This document shows, one piece after another, positions 15,501 to 27,490 of a DNA stretch of 64,000 bases. The stretch lies in NCBI GenBank assembly GCA_024529925.1, contig JAFEUB010001122.1, positions 733,501-797,500 of the forward strand. Direction: 5' to 3'. The notes below the pieces were generated by a model. The model ran no database searches. It saw nothing but the letters and a program-made list of their open reading frames with translations, and was not told where the DNA came from. The DNA comes from Ophthalmolycus amberensis (Eukaryota > Chordata > Actinopteri > Perciformes > Zoarcidae). Every line of letters begins with the position of its first letter. Position 1 is the first letter of the stretch. The position numbers and the translations under genes are program-made.

Positions 15501-17997
15501 GAGTAAATTGTACTTGTCAGAGAAGTTATAGTGCTGTATACATTTTACTCTTGAGTGGTATTTTAGAGAAAACTCTATTTGTACTTATACTTATTTGTGC
15601 TCTGTTATATTTGTCATGTGGACATGTGTATATGTTGCAGGTTATCTAATCAGGAGATGAACTGTCATTTAATCACAAATAAATACAAGTATGTTCACTT
15701 CTTTAACTTTACCCATCTTTTTTTAGTAAATACTTTTGTACTCTTACTCAAGTAGGTATTTTTATGACTACTGTTACCTCTACTTGAGTACTTTTTTTCC
15801 TGTGTTGACTTAGAGAGTTCATCAACGTGAATGAAGTGTACGTTTTAGTTCCTGAGGAACCGCTCCCACTAAAACATACTGCATCATTGATTAATAGTAA
15901 CTAATACCAAAGATACATATAGACTAGTATTCTAAAATGAGAAATACTAGGTGCTTTGCAAAATATAAAATGACTTTGAATATCACCTCAACTATTAATA
16001 AAAGAGGATAAAATAGCACAAGAATCCTTGCAGGTATTTGACTTAAGTCTGGACACCTTTTCCAGCCTGTCAAACGATTCATCCATCAACAGTATTTGAC
16101 CATCCGTTTACCAATGCACCGTCCTTTTGCCTCCTCAAATATATTACACTGGGTACTGAGCTAGGATATGAACTGCTGAGTGTTCCTCCTTAGTGCTGAC
16201 TTGCCAAACACCTTTGGCAAGCACTCAAAAGCGCTCAGACGCTGGCTAGCCCTCATGGTTATACAGTGGGCTTGTACCTGCCAGGAGTTTCACAGCTTGC
16301 TATTATTTGTCACTTAGAGGTGGAAATGGGAGGTTTAGGGCAGGAAAAGGTCAGACTCTCTGAGTGTAGTTGTAAGTCATTTATTGGGCTGCTGATCAAC
16401 TTTACGTGCCAGCTGCCAGACTTTGGTGATTATTACACGCTGTAGAAGTATTTTCTAATTAAGCAAGTTATGTATTGTATCGTAGCATATTGTGAGTTAT
16501 TGTTTGATAATGTATACAACTATATTTAATGCTTCTATCTCGAAACAAAGACATGTGCGTGGCAGTGCTCCAGTGCACCAGCTAATGATAATCAAATCAC
16601 AGTGGAGACAAACTGTTTGGCAGTGACAGTGGGTGATGGCATTTCTGGGATGGGGAGAAAATTGGAAGAAAATACTGAAATATGTCAATGTTCTGCAATG
16701 AATGCAACCATTTCGACCCAATCATACCAGGCCTCTATTATTTAACAATCACAAGGTAGCCACGCCCGAAAGCAAACCACGCTCTACTCTAAATGGGACC
16801 ATACTTTACAAAATGAACATCACGCTACAGTAGCTGTAATATGTGTTAGCCAGCTAGTGGTTTGCCCTCATCCTCCCATCTTATCTCACAGCTTTACATA
16901 ATGTTCGTGAAAAGGCAGACGTCTAGATGTGGTAACGGGGATTTTCTTGTCTTTGCAACAGTGTTTACTGGCATGTTGTCTTGGGTTCTGTCTGAAACGC
17001 GTTCTCCTGCTCTCATTTCCAAAGTGCTCCTTCTCTCGGGTCCCGGAATAACTACAGTCTGATTTGAAGTGCAAGACTATGAGCGGTGGTTTTTGTATAA
17101 CTATTAATAAGACTACTATTTGTTTGTTTTTTCAACAATTTGTCACTTGACTTCACTCTATTATTTTCTTCTCCATCCTCTCTTTCCAACTTATAGAATA
17201 TGACTCAAGCAAACTGGAACCAAACCTTTTCCATGTTGTAAAAGGGTAGCAGCTGTAACTTGATTTGACCTTCTCCCCAGTTGTTGTTTTTTATTTATCA
17301 AAATGCATCCATTTTTATTCTGTTGTCCACACTAGCAAATCATTACGTTGCAAATATAATTAACTTTTTTTAAAGTGCAAATAAATAGATCATTTATATA
17401 TTGATTACATTATAATGCCTGAGGAAAAAAAGGATTCCAAAAAAACAAAACAAAGATCTTGAATCATTCAGGTTATGGGAAGAGCTACTGGATGACTTTC
17501 TTACAGAAAAGCAATGGCCAGCACACCAGTTGAATTTTCCAAATTATTTCTAAGTATTTTAATACTTTAACTTTTTTTTTGCTGAACTGCAATACAGAAT
17601 TTGTTAGCAGAGGTGGTAAAAGACAGAGTTGCAGTAAGTATTGTTCTATTTAGCCGCGGCTTCTGGGATCAGTTTATCTCTGTACTTATCTCACACATAT
17701 CTAAACGAAACGCGACATTCTTTCTCTACTCGTGCCTGATGTTGCTCTGGGTCTCAACTCTTGCCCGACAGTACCTCTTGTGTGTATAAGCACACATGAA
17801 TATTCAAACTTGCACTCATTGTTAGTCTCTCTGAGTAAGAGCCTAAGTGCCTGTAAATGTAAATTTCATCAGATGTGTTGTGATAATACTACTGGACAGT
17901 TGCCACGTTGTGCTCTGAGTCAGCTCTGGGACATACAGTGAGTGCGGCTGACACACTGCCATCTGTGTTGTGTTGTGTGTGTGTGTGTGTGGTGCAG
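9533..17997. other. rptor intron after exon 9473-9532
   Basis: An 8.5-kb intron. It contains a decayed minus-strand LINE tail at about 11280-12190. The short open frames near 13532-13963 and 14212-14610 show no protein-family resemblance. A stretch near 15480-15800 is rich in the fish-repeat-like motif ctcaagta/tacttgagta. I see nothing else in the remainder. Confidence 0.75.
11280..12190 (-). mobile_element. Degenerate CR1/L2-like LINE, 3' part of the reverse-transcriptase ORF
   Basis: Reading the minus strand in shifting frames gives pieces of a LINE C-terminal region in order: IMDSYLPFNAQ...HHLKSIA, then RLDYCNSLLSCLPKK, then SSDSCLLVVPWV, then GLPESPRRAESVDI. Several frameshifts and stops separate them. 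An ATTGATTGA-type tail on the minus strand lies at 11280-11315. It is an old insertion, clearly non-functional. Clade assignment is tentative. Confidence 0.65.
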
Positions 17998-18098
17998 GAT
18001 CCCCGGCAGGCTCAACGACAGACGCACTCCCCTCGGAGAGCTCAACTGGATCTTCACAGCCATCACTGACACAATTGCCTGGAATGTGCTGCCTAGAG
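17998..18098 (+). CDS. rptor: rptor exon (probable exon 8): end of the RNC domain
   Basis: The acceptor tgCAG is directly preceded by a (TG)n run and the donor is GTGAGG. The first base completes the Lys codon. It encodes IPGRLNDRRTPLGELNWIFT and continues to ITDTIAWNVLPR, identical to my recollection of human 298-330. The exon ends with one base of an Asp codon. Confidence 0.97.
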
Positions 18099-18689
18099 GT
18101 GAGGCTTTACATATGCAAATTGTTTAAATACATATCATGATTTTATTTTCCAGTTACCAATCTGACAAAAAAAAAAACAGTTTACTACAATTTGGGTTTT
18201 CTTTCTGTAATGTGACGAGTACTAGCCAATGAGAGGCAGAGTAGAACGGGTCTTCATGGAATGCAAATGGAGGGAAATATCAATTAAACTCTCCTACATA
18301 ACTAAGTAATTTGGCATGCAGATGACAGGGCACTTCAAAAAACGTTGTTACTTACTGCTAGTGGCATTTGGTTAAGCTATTGGCAAGCATGCCTGAGAAT
18401 GCCTACCCCCAGGTAAAGAGGATTCTGTGTCGAATTTTGTGTTGAATTAGTCCGTAGCGGGCTCATATGGAGGAGGAATGGACCAGTTCTAGAAGATGGT
18501 CCCGCTGACCGATAGATGTAGAGACAAATATATTTGTTTACGAGGCATTACGAGGCATTTCAGGTGTGGATAAGGAGACTCTCCCCGCCTCTGCTCCATC
18601 CATGTTCTAATTTACAGCTGACAACGCTTGACAACAGTAATAATCCCGCCCCTGGCACTGATTGGCAAATCATTGGTTGATCACTGTTT

Positions 18690-19520
18690 AATCAAGAATG
18701 AATGAATGGCACTTTTCACAGACAATAATATCACAAAGTGCTTAACAGAGCAGACATTTAAAAGCATAAAAAACACAATGTGACCCAAGGGTCAATAAAT
18801 TATATACACAGAGAAAAGTAAAAAATAAAAAATAAAATAAAAAATAATAAAAAATAAAATATAAATGTAAAACATATTTTAAGAGCAGGTCTAGGACATG
18901 GGTTTACTTTTACACAAACGCCAGCCTAAACAGGTGGGTTTTGAGCTGGCTTTTAAAAGTATCCACAGTATCTGCGAGGCGCAGAGTTGCAGGCAGAGCA
19001 TTCCAGAGCCTCGGGTCCACTGCCTCAAAGGCTCGGTCACCACGGGTCTTAAATCGTGTGCGTGGGACTGACAGAAGACCTAGAGCGTTTGACCTGAGAG
19101 TGCGGGCGGGTGAATAGGGGCGAAGTAGATCAGCTACATAAGTCGGAGCCTGACCGTGAAGTGCTCTGTAAGTGATGGTGAGAGTTTTGAAGGGTATCCT
19201 AGATGCTACAGGGAGCCAGTGGAGAGATCGGAGTACGGGGGTGATGTGAGACCGTCGATTTGTCCTGGTGAGTAATCTGGCGGCAGCGTTTTGGATGACC
19301 TGCAGACGGTTAAGAGCAGTTGCACTGAGTGATGTAAAAAGTGAGTTGCAGTAGTCAATGCGTGAAGAGATAAATGTGTGTATGATCATCTCTAATTCAG
19401 GTGTTGATACTACAGATCTCAGTTTACTGATATTTCTTAGATGGAAGAAACATGACCTGGACAGCTGCTTAACATGAGGGTCAAACGACATGGATCGATC
19501 AAAGAAATGTGACAAGAATC
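18690..19520 (-). mobile_element. 5'-truncated CR1/L2-like LINE, 3' end with intact ORF tail
   Basis: An open minus-strand frame of 201 codons (18910-19515) reads like the C-terminus of a CR1/L2-type reverse-transcriptase polyprotein: SSRIDYCNSLF, then RRSHITPVLRSLHWLPVASR, then TYRALHGQAPTYVADLL, then WNALPATLR. This region lies beyond the catalytic YxDD, which is absent. An A-rich 3' UTR runs to about 18690. The 8-mer CACTGTTT occurs at 18682-18689 and 19521-19528 and may be the target duplication. It is far less decayed than the copy at 11280-12190. Confidence 0.8.
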
Positions 19521-19964
19521 CACTGTTTCATGGCACGATGCCAGACAAATCAGTCGACCTGAACTCAAACTGAAGTGAAGCGTTCTGGACCCAGTTTATC
19601 ACTTATGCTCCTCACAAACTTATGGGTGACATCCCGGAGACTACGTCCATGTTTTATACAGGCTATGGTAAAGACACACCAAAGTTTTGAAAGTGTTTTA
19701 AAAACAGCCTTTATTTCAACATTTCAAAAATGAAATGACCGTTTCAGCTCACAGGGAGCCCAAATTAGGGCACCTTGTAAAAACAGTAGTGACGCATCAG
19801 CAATACTAAGACTTTGAGACGATCCCTAGTGGTTGAAAATAGCAAAGGTGTTGATATAATAAGCCAGTAGTGCAGGTTGGCTCCTCAAATGGAGATTAAT
19901 TGTGTTTAGAGTGTCTAGCACAGTAACAGGGAATATCATTTTCACTGTGAGTTGGAGTCCGTAA

Positions 19965-20182
19965 GAGCAAGTATGCACACACATACACACTGTTATCTAC
20001 TGTATATCTAATACTCTTCTTACTGTCGTATTTTATTACTGTTCTACTGTTTACTGTTTAGTTTATTATATTACTTGTTTTTTATCTTTATTTTATTACT
20101 TGTGAGCAATGCTGCTGTAATCCTGTAATTTCCCCACTGAGGGACTAATAAAGGATTATCTTATCTTATCTTATCTTATCTA
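19965..20182 (+). mobile_element. LINE-like 3' tail ending in (TTATC)n
   Basis: Sequence resembling fish LINE 3' UTRs (GCTGCTGTAATCCTGTAATT, then TTTCCCCACTGAGGGACTAA) ends in five TTATC units at about 20155-20182. The 5' limit is uncertain and no coding region is attached. Confidence 0.5.
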
Positions 20183-21016
20183 CTGATCAAAACTCTGCAT
20201 GGTGACTAAACATGACTAACCATTACCCACAGACCCTGCTTCCCCCTGTTAACATTACTGAATTCTGAAATACTCTTCTATTCTGACATGCAGTTATCTT
20301 TTGCATGCAGCACATACACTTTCTCTCATCGCACACCTGTCTCTTGTATGCAGCACACATCCACACACACGCATGCACAATCACACTCCCCTGAGACAAA
20401 CTGTACCCCAGCTAGAATAGAAATGTGACAATGCTGATGGCTGCCAAAGCCTTTTAAACCCTCGTGGCTCTGCTGTTAATGAAGCAGCCCACAACAGAGA
20501 AAATCCCTGTAATAAAGGCACTGCACACTTAATCCACGCACACACACACACAGTAGCAGAAATACTTCAACATTTAAACAGCAGAACACTTAACAGCAGG
20601 CAAAGGAGTTGTCAGACACTGTCTCACATTTAATATCCCCGACACACACACACACATACACACACTGACTTCCTCACACAAACAGGGGAATCACAATCAT
20701 AAGCCAGAGATTGGCATGGCATTGGCCCAGCCCCATTAAAGAGAATTAGTGAATGCATTAATGAGCTGATGGAAATGTGACCACATCCCATCTGCATATC
20801 ACTGTCCTCTCTATTCTGTAAGCATATACACAAGCTACCCTGTTTTTCTCCAAAGTGACCAGTTTGCTGTAATTAAACTTCTTTCTTTTACTGCAGTTTG
20901 ATTTTCATTCACTCACTCAGCGCCCTATTTTCCTCTCTTGCAATCCCGTCTTTTATTCAATCAGTACCTCTTGAGAGTCATGATGGATCATTTCTTTTCT
21001 GTCTTTCTGTCCTTAG

Positions 21017-21161
21017 ATTTGTTCCAGAAGCTGTTTCGCCAGGACCTGCTGGTGGCCAGCTTGTTCCGCAATTTCCTGTTAGCAGAGAGAATAATGAGGT
21101 CGTACAACTGTACCCCGGTCAGCAGTCCCCGCCTGCCCCCTACATACATGCACGCCATGTG
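21017..21161 (+). CDS. rptor: rptor exon (probable exon 9): junction of RNC domain and solenoid
   Basis: Acceptor ccttAG, donor gtaaga. It encodes (D)LFQKLFRQDLLVASLFRNF through PPTYMHAM and ends in two bases of Trp (human about 331-379). It looks identical to the mammalian protein, as expected for the buried link between the caspase-like domain and the first helical repeats. Confidence 0.97.
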
Positions 21162-22629
21162 GTAAGACACACAAGCAGAGCCCGGTGCTTGATTTCCTCC
21201 ACACAGATGCCATGGTCTTGTAGTTAGTCGTGTATTCTAAATGGTTACTTTTAAACAGCCATTTAGAGATTAAAAAATGCATTTAACTTGGCCACTTGTG
21301 CTCAATTGGCTAATGTGCCTTATTAGCCCAAAAGTTATGGCCTCATTTATTGTATGACAGCGTAGTTTGTGTTTCTGTGGACATTTAGTTTGGTTTTGTA
21401 TTTTGTCTTATTTCCATAGGTAATTAGAAAAACAGACCATGTTTTGCCAGTGTGACATATTTATACCAGTGCTTGCAAATCTGCTTTACAAAGCTCAGTA
21501 ATACAAGTAATGCACGTACTCACAGATATGAATATCGATCTTGATGTTTAGCCTAGCTTAGCATCTGGAAGCAGAGGAAGCCAGATACATTTTTTAAGTT
21601 ACTTTTTGTTATTTTACAACATGACAAAACATACCAATTTTAACAGTTGAAAGGTGTATTCTTCCTCACATTATTTCTCATTTACACCGATCGATACAAG
21701 GACAAAAATCGTCCATCACCCATTTAAACACACACGCCAGTGTATTATGGTACATTTTCTCCCATATTTCAAGCCACATTTTTCATACTAAACAGAAAAA
21801 ACAAATGAACTGCTTTAATTAATCTCACAACTCAAAATAGATGCCGTTGAGGAAGTGTGAGCCAAAACATGTAGGGTAGGTGTTTTATTTGCTTCTGCAA
21901 AGCATATGCATACACCTCGTTCATGCTAAGTATAATTTCCATGATTTAGTTTCTTGGTTATTTCTGTACGTTGACTATTGCCAGTGTTGCTGTGTGTGTT
22001 GCAGTCTGCTCACATAGCAGAGGCAGATATTGCAGTGTCTTCACTAACAGCCTCAGTCAACCTGAATGCCATGAATACACACAAGACAATATGGAGTAAC
22101 GGCATTGCTGTTTCTTCAACCGCCCCCACACACATGCATAGCCCGCAGCCAAATATGTCCATCTTTGACTGAAAGCTACAAAATAACACCTGCGGTATAT
22201 TAAAAGACTCTGAGGAATGTTGGTAAACTCTAGCTGTGGTAGACATGGAAGATTTATAAACAAAATATAAAACTGTACCAGTCTACAAAAAATATAATAT
22301 TTTTATTAGTAAACAATAGAAATCTAAGAGTTACCGTGCTGTTACTTTTACTCTCACATTTTTTAAGTTACTTTTTGTTCAATTGTAAAAAAAAAAAAAA
22401 TCAACTTAAGTTGCTAACAGACAATTACACTACATTGTGTTTAGAGTGCATACAAACTCACCTGGAACATTTTATTACAACAACAAACACTTTGAAACAA
22501 TTATCCTGATGGGAAAAAACTAACATTTACCTGGCAAATATGTTTGTTTTCACAGATAGAAAAAAAAGTAATAGAAAAATTGTCCTGGCAAAACTATTTG
22601 TTCCCACCTGTTTCAAAGATATAGGAAAA

Positions 22630-23135
22630 TTAAAGCTAGGGTTGGTAATGTATATTTAAAAAAATATATACATTTTTTACATTTTATTTACGTCCCGACA
22701 GCAATCAATAAATCTAATGCTCTGACAAAAAAAGGGGAAGAAATTGGATGTCTGTTGCTGTCGAAGGACTGCAATAAGCCCCCCCCAATCATTTCATTTG
22801 TCCCGAATGAAATTGTTGGATGGACTACAGGTCCACTTAGCTGCCTTCCTGTCTAACTGCAAGGACTCTGGCCGTGCCCTCACTGCCTGTTGCCGGAGTC
22901 TTCCACAAGCTGCTAGCACAATAGTTCATTGTTTACGTTCATAATGATAATGTTAGAGAGTGGCTTTGAAGGACGGGCTGTCAGTGTTGCTGACATTCTT
23001 GCTAGAGTCTTTAGTGCTGCTAGCTACGTTCATTGGAAAAGAGTTGGCATCACCAGGCTGGGTTTTTTGGTTGGATACTTTAAAAACCTGGTATACTCTT
23101 GCTGGTTCCTCCAATATTGCCAACCCCAGATTTAA
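22630..23135. mobile_element. TTAA-flanked MITE, 506 bp
   Basis: The left end is TTAAAGCTAGGGTTGGTAAT and the reverse-complemented right end TTAAATCTGGGGTTGGCAAT, 17 of 20 matching. Both ends carry TTAA (22630-22633, 23132-23135), the target duplication of piggyBac- and Kolobok-type elements. No transposase frame. It interrupts a dispersed repeat whose motif continues on the right side. Confidence 0.75.
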
Positions 23136-23167
23136 GGCACTTAGAAAGGTTTGCTGGCAACAACTTC

Positions 23168-23237
23168 TTTTCACCTGTTAGGTCATAAACACAGGAGAGA
23201 AAACCATTTAAATCAGACTTAGAAAATGGATCACCAG
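23168..23237 (+). repeat. Dispersed repeat (ACCTGTT...GGATCACCAG), copy 1
   Basis: About 70 bp matching 62980-63053 at roughly 80 percent, including TTCACCTGTT, CATAAACA and AAAATGGATCACCAG. Shorter versions of its GGCAAAA...CACCTGTT motif also occur at 22585-22625, left of the MITE. Family unknown. Confidence 0.6.
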
Positions 23238-25394
23238 ACTTTTTTTGCACTGTTTTACAATTTACTACCATCTCCCTGATTTGACCTCAATGTATTCTCA
23301 TCACTAGATGTGTATACAGACACACAGAGGTGCTGAAAAGCCAACATTATCCCATCATCTATCTCCCTTTAGTTGCGCAAATAATTCTCCCACTATCTAT
23401 TGTTTCTCTTCTTGGTTGTCTATAAATGCATTCCTCCATCTCTCCCACTCATTATCTGGCTCCTGTAAAAAAACAAATAAATAAATAAAGAAGCTCTCTT
23501 CGCCTCGAGGAGCGACTTGTTGTGTAACACCCTGACATCACTCGTTATAAAGAACACTCCTTGAACAAGCAATAGTCTTTCTTTCTTGCTCTCAACCATT
23601 ATTTTAGATTGTGGGTATATTGCAGTGTTTACCGCCAAAGAAATTGGGAGCTGCACTTTGTTTCACAGCAGCACATGCAGCATTAAGGTGGACAGAATAA
23701 CGACAGAGAGGTGTTTTAAGAGGGTAGGAAACAAGACTGAGAGAACGATAAAAACGAGGATGGAGAGGGTGTATTAAGCAATTTGGGGGCTCGTTGATCG
23801 ATGCTAGTGCCCAAACACAAACAGCAATTGTTATTCAAATGGAGCAGAATAGCGGAGAGCTTATAAAGCCAAGGCTGATTAGTCCCTTGTGGGCAGTTAA
23901 AGTGTGGGTGTGCATCTATTTTATGTGTGTGCGCGTCGCTGCACCACTCTGCATGCAACAGGGAAAAGAGCTTAGTCAGCCACCAACTGGTCCCCTACAC
24001 TCCGCTGTTATCGGCCGTCCCCTCATCTCACACACCATGCACACTAAGACAGACAGGTTTTGGTGATGAGTTACTCATTCGTATTGGCAGGCTCATTCGA
24101 GTTAATGCTGTCATCACGAATGGTGCAGCAGCCTCCTCCCTGTGAGCGTGTCTTTGCTGATTTGGCTGCTCTATCTGCTTGTTTCCTCATCGTTGGATTA
24201 CATAAACTCCAATGCGGATGGATATCTGTTGTAAAAGAATAAAATGCAACACATAACAAATGCAGGCCTAAAGAGTACAAAGTGATAAAAGGTAAAACCA
24301 AAGGAACAAAGTAAGACTGAGTGACAAAAGGTATTTTACTAAAGGATGGACACAGAATCAGCAGCTATAGAGAGGAAATCATTTGCTTGGCAGTGGTCAA
24401 TCCAGAGAACACAACATGATGTGGGCACCATCACAGACCGCATTGAAGATATTTGAATCTGTTTCTTTTCTAATCAGTCTTTAGCTAATATTGGAAGAGT
24501 ATAACCACCACACCCTTGCATATTTTGTTCCCACACCATAAACCTACCAAAGGGTTACTGGTTTCAGTGTGTAAATTACTTTCCCTCTCAACAACTACCA
24601 CATAGACTATATAGAGTAAATTGGCATGTTAGTGATTTTGACGCAATGCTGTATACAAGCACTTCCTGGAGCAGATGCTCAACAAAAACGTTAAATAGAG
24701 CAAAAATATCACACAAAATGCTACACTGGCTTACATCTAGAAGTAGCATGCATCTTTAATGTGTTTTAAAGATTAATGCAATGAAAAAATATACAACATG
24801 AATACAAATACAAGCAGTGATCTCTGCTTCAAATCTGTTGGATAATCTTTGGTTCAACCGATGTGTATTTTCTCTAAAGTCAAACCTCTATATGGGAACA
24901 AAAACATTGCATAAAGAGTAGCACCTGTTTTTAATAATGCAGTAATGTCTGTTTTGCACTGTTGACATTTTTTTCTGGAATACCTGCGGCAGCTGACTTT
25001 ATAATTTCTCCCATTTAGCCTGAACTTGTACCAGATGACAACTTCCAAGTTGCTGGAATTAATTGTCTCTTTGTTGACTTTTAGAACAGTTTAAGTGGTT
25101 GATGGAGTAAACTTTCCGTCTACTTTTTCAGTTAGACAGCAATGTTTTTTTCAGCCACACAGTGTTCTATATATATTGAGTGACAGCAGTTGATCAATTG
25201 TAGCTTTAAATATTAAATTTCACCCTGTTTTCATGTTTTTTTGGTGTCAGTAACTAATGGGGACACCAACTTTTAAAAATTGGTCGAGTATTGACAGGGT
25301 ACACTGCAGCTAGCAGCTGCTAAACTTCTGAGTGAATCCTATAAAGTGTGAAGAACAAAGACATTCCTCCTGTCCTCTGTCCTAATAAAAACAC

Positions 25395-25681
25395 CAGTAA
25401 CATTTAGCACCAGGGCCTGTTCAATACTGGGTTTCGATACGCATCCCGATTCAAATAACGAAAAACGCGAATGGCTCTCGCCAGAGCGAGTGTCCGTTCT
25501 GGGCTGCTGTAGAAACATGGCGGTGCAAGATGACGGACTCTGTGTAGGAGGACCATCTCCACGTAAACGAAAACACTATGATTCTTAGCAGGGGGTTATA
25601 CACTAATTAATACATAGTTATGAATATTCTATTCCAATGCTGTCAATTAATCCCCCTAAATATTACACACTGTTCCTTTAA
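25395..25681 (-). mobile_element. TTAAAGG-type MITE relic
   Basis: Read on the minus strand it starts TTAAAGGAACAGTGTGTAAT at 25681 and continues with ATTTAGGGGGATTAATT and, later, GCCATGTTTCTACAGCAGCC. This matches my memory of an abundant fish MITE. The far end is not defined. Confidence 0.5.
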
Positions 25682-26141
25682 CACCAATAAACTCTATTAT
25701 ATTGCTCCCAACTTATGGGGAAAGCTGTTTAAGCAACAGAAAGAGTCAGCGTGAACTCCATGTCATTCATTCAGCATCACATTACATGCACATCACATTA
25801 GTGCATCTACTCTGTGAACGTGACTCAAACCCTGACTTATACTAACCGAGAGGCAAAAGCCCTATCGAGGCCCCGAGCTTAATGTTCTGAAAGAAAAAAT
25901 AGCGAGGAAAGTGGAAGGAAAGAGAGAACGATGGAAGCACTTGAAAAGCTGTGAAAAGGTTTGTTACAAGTTACATAACCCCATGAATTAAATATGATGA
26001 CCATGAGAGAACGCTGGTGTTCAGAAAGGGATTAAAGCAGGGGTCTCAAACTCATTTTCACTCCGGGCCACATCAGCATCACGGTCGCCCTCAAAGGGCC
26101 GGTTGTAAATGTAAGACTGTGTAAATGTAACTACTCCTAAC

Positions 26142-26596
26142 TAGGGGTGTAACGGTTCACAAAATTCACGGTTCGGTTCGGTACGATACAGTGGAGCCAC
26201 GGTTCGGTACGTTTCGGTACAGTAGAAAACTATAAATGCCAGAGAAATGTACTTGATTTTAAAATATATTTATTCATTACAACTAACATCATAAAGTTAT
26301 TCTTTGACTTTGACCAATGATGGAACTATACCTGAGTGACTCATATTCTGGGGTGTCTTCTTAGCAACACATAAGCATAAAAAACAAAAACTGCTCCTTA
26401 ATGTTATGTAGTATTGTTACTTACATCTTGCTTACATCTTGTATTGTTACTTACATCTTGCAAAAGAGATTTTTAATCTCAATGGTACTACCTGGTTTAA
26501 TAAAGGTTATTTTTTTTATTCAAACCGTCATGCGTACCGAACCGTGAGCCTCGTACCGAACGGTTCAATACGAATATGCGTATCGCTACACCCCTA
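26142..26596. mobile_element. Inner hAT-type MITE nested in the outer hAT element
   Basis: The ends are TAGGGGTGTAACG and, inverted, TAGGGGTGTAGCG. A perfect 8-bp duplication CTCCTAAC flanks it (26134-26141, 26597-26604). The termini are rich in CGGTTCGGTACG-type subterminal repeats. At 455 bp it has no coding capacity. A 15-bp phrase around TTACATCTTG is locally duplicated near 26420-26460. Confidence 0.9.
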
Positions 26597-26960
26597 CTCC
26601 TAACATATTGGTAAATAACTGTCTCTGCATTTGATTATTCAAGTGTAAAAATATTGTACATCCAGTTATATAAATGTAAAAATATATTCAAGCACATTTC
26701 TGTTATTATAACTTAAATCCTTTTAATTTAGGGTTAATAAACCCACATTACTCTATCAAAGATCAAACACAAGTTATTACAATAACTTTGTTCAAAGTTT
26801 AAAATCCTTTCAAGGGTGCGTTTGCACAATCCCACATAAGTATTTCATGTGTTTTAAAGCCACGTTTAAAGTAGTCTTCAATGTACTCACAATACATTTC
26901 CATGTCAAATGTACAGTAACCAGCCAAAGAGCTGCTTCTATGTTTAAGTATCTCATCATT

Positions 26961-27049
26961 ATGACTTTCTATCTGAGAATTATGACTTTCTATCATAGTT
27001 ATGACTTTCTATCTCATAACTTCGACTTTCTATCTCATAATTTCGACTA
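26961..27049 (+). repeat. Short tandem repeat, about 20-bp unit, four copies
   Basis: Units begin ATGACTTTCTATC or CGACTTTCTATC at 26961, 26982, 27001 and 27022. It is internal to the outer hAT element. Confidence 0.85.
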
Positions 27050-27414
27050 TGGGGATATTTTTATTATCAAGTCGAACTTTTAAAAAATTCGCGGGCCACA
27101 TAAAATGATGTGGCGGGCCGGGAGTTTGAGACCCCTGGATTAAAGGCTTCTTGCTGCCCTCTCCAGGACCTCGAACTGGGAATTTAAAGAGCTGTATGTG
27201 CACGGGGAAGATGCGAGGAAGCAAACGTGAGCTGAGGAGAATGACAGTGGGAAAGGGAAAGCCATGACCAAGGGTCATGGTGCTGGAATGCATTTGTTTC
27301 TGTTTCTTTGGGATCATAATGAAATAATAGCAACAAATGTGTCTGGTTTTGAAGTTATTCCTTATGATGAATGTCGTAATCTTGATGAAGTTTATGTGTG
27401 TCACCTCTCTACAG

Positions 27415-27490
27415 GCAAGCGTGGGACCTGGCCGTGGACATATGCCTCTCTCAGCTGCCTACCATCATTGAGGAGGGCACTGCCTTCAGA
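27415..27490 (+). CDS. rptor: rptor exon (probable exon 10): first solenoid helices
   Basis: Acceptor tctctacAG, donor gtaagt, followed at once by a short (GT)n run. The first G completes Trp. It encodes QAWDLAVDICLSQLPTIIEE then GTAFR (human 380-404). It begins within a codon and ends on a codon boundary, so it is not a symmetric exon. Confidence 0.97.

Larger units (their letters stand above)
18099..21016. other. rptor intron after exon 17998-18098
   Basis: It holds a minus-strand LINE 3' fragment (about 18690-19520) and, about 0.45 kb further on, a plus-strand LINE-like 3' tail ending in (TTATC)n at about 20155-20182. Short CA-rich runs lie at 20348-20385 and 20638-20665. No coding signal. 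Confidence 0.8.
26038..27137. mobile_element. Outer hAT-type non-autonomous transposon with 8-bp target duplication
   Basis: The terminal inverted repeat is CAGGGGTCTCAAACTC, 16 of 16 identical at 26038-26053 and inverted at 27122-27137. A perfect 8-bp direct repeat, GATTAAAG, flanks it (26030-26037, 27138-27145), diagnostic of hAT insertion. No transposase frame. About 637 bp remain when the nested element and its duplication are removed. Four units of a roughly 20-bp tandem repeat lie near its right end. Confidence 0.9.
21162..27414. other. rptor intron after exon 21017-21161
   Basis: Notable contents are a TTAA-flanked MITE (22630-23135) inserted in a dispersed repeat, a second TTAA-type relic ending at 25681, and two nested hAT elements (26038-27137). 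The remaining segments, including 23280-25370, show only unique-looking AT-rich sequence. Confidence 0.8.
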
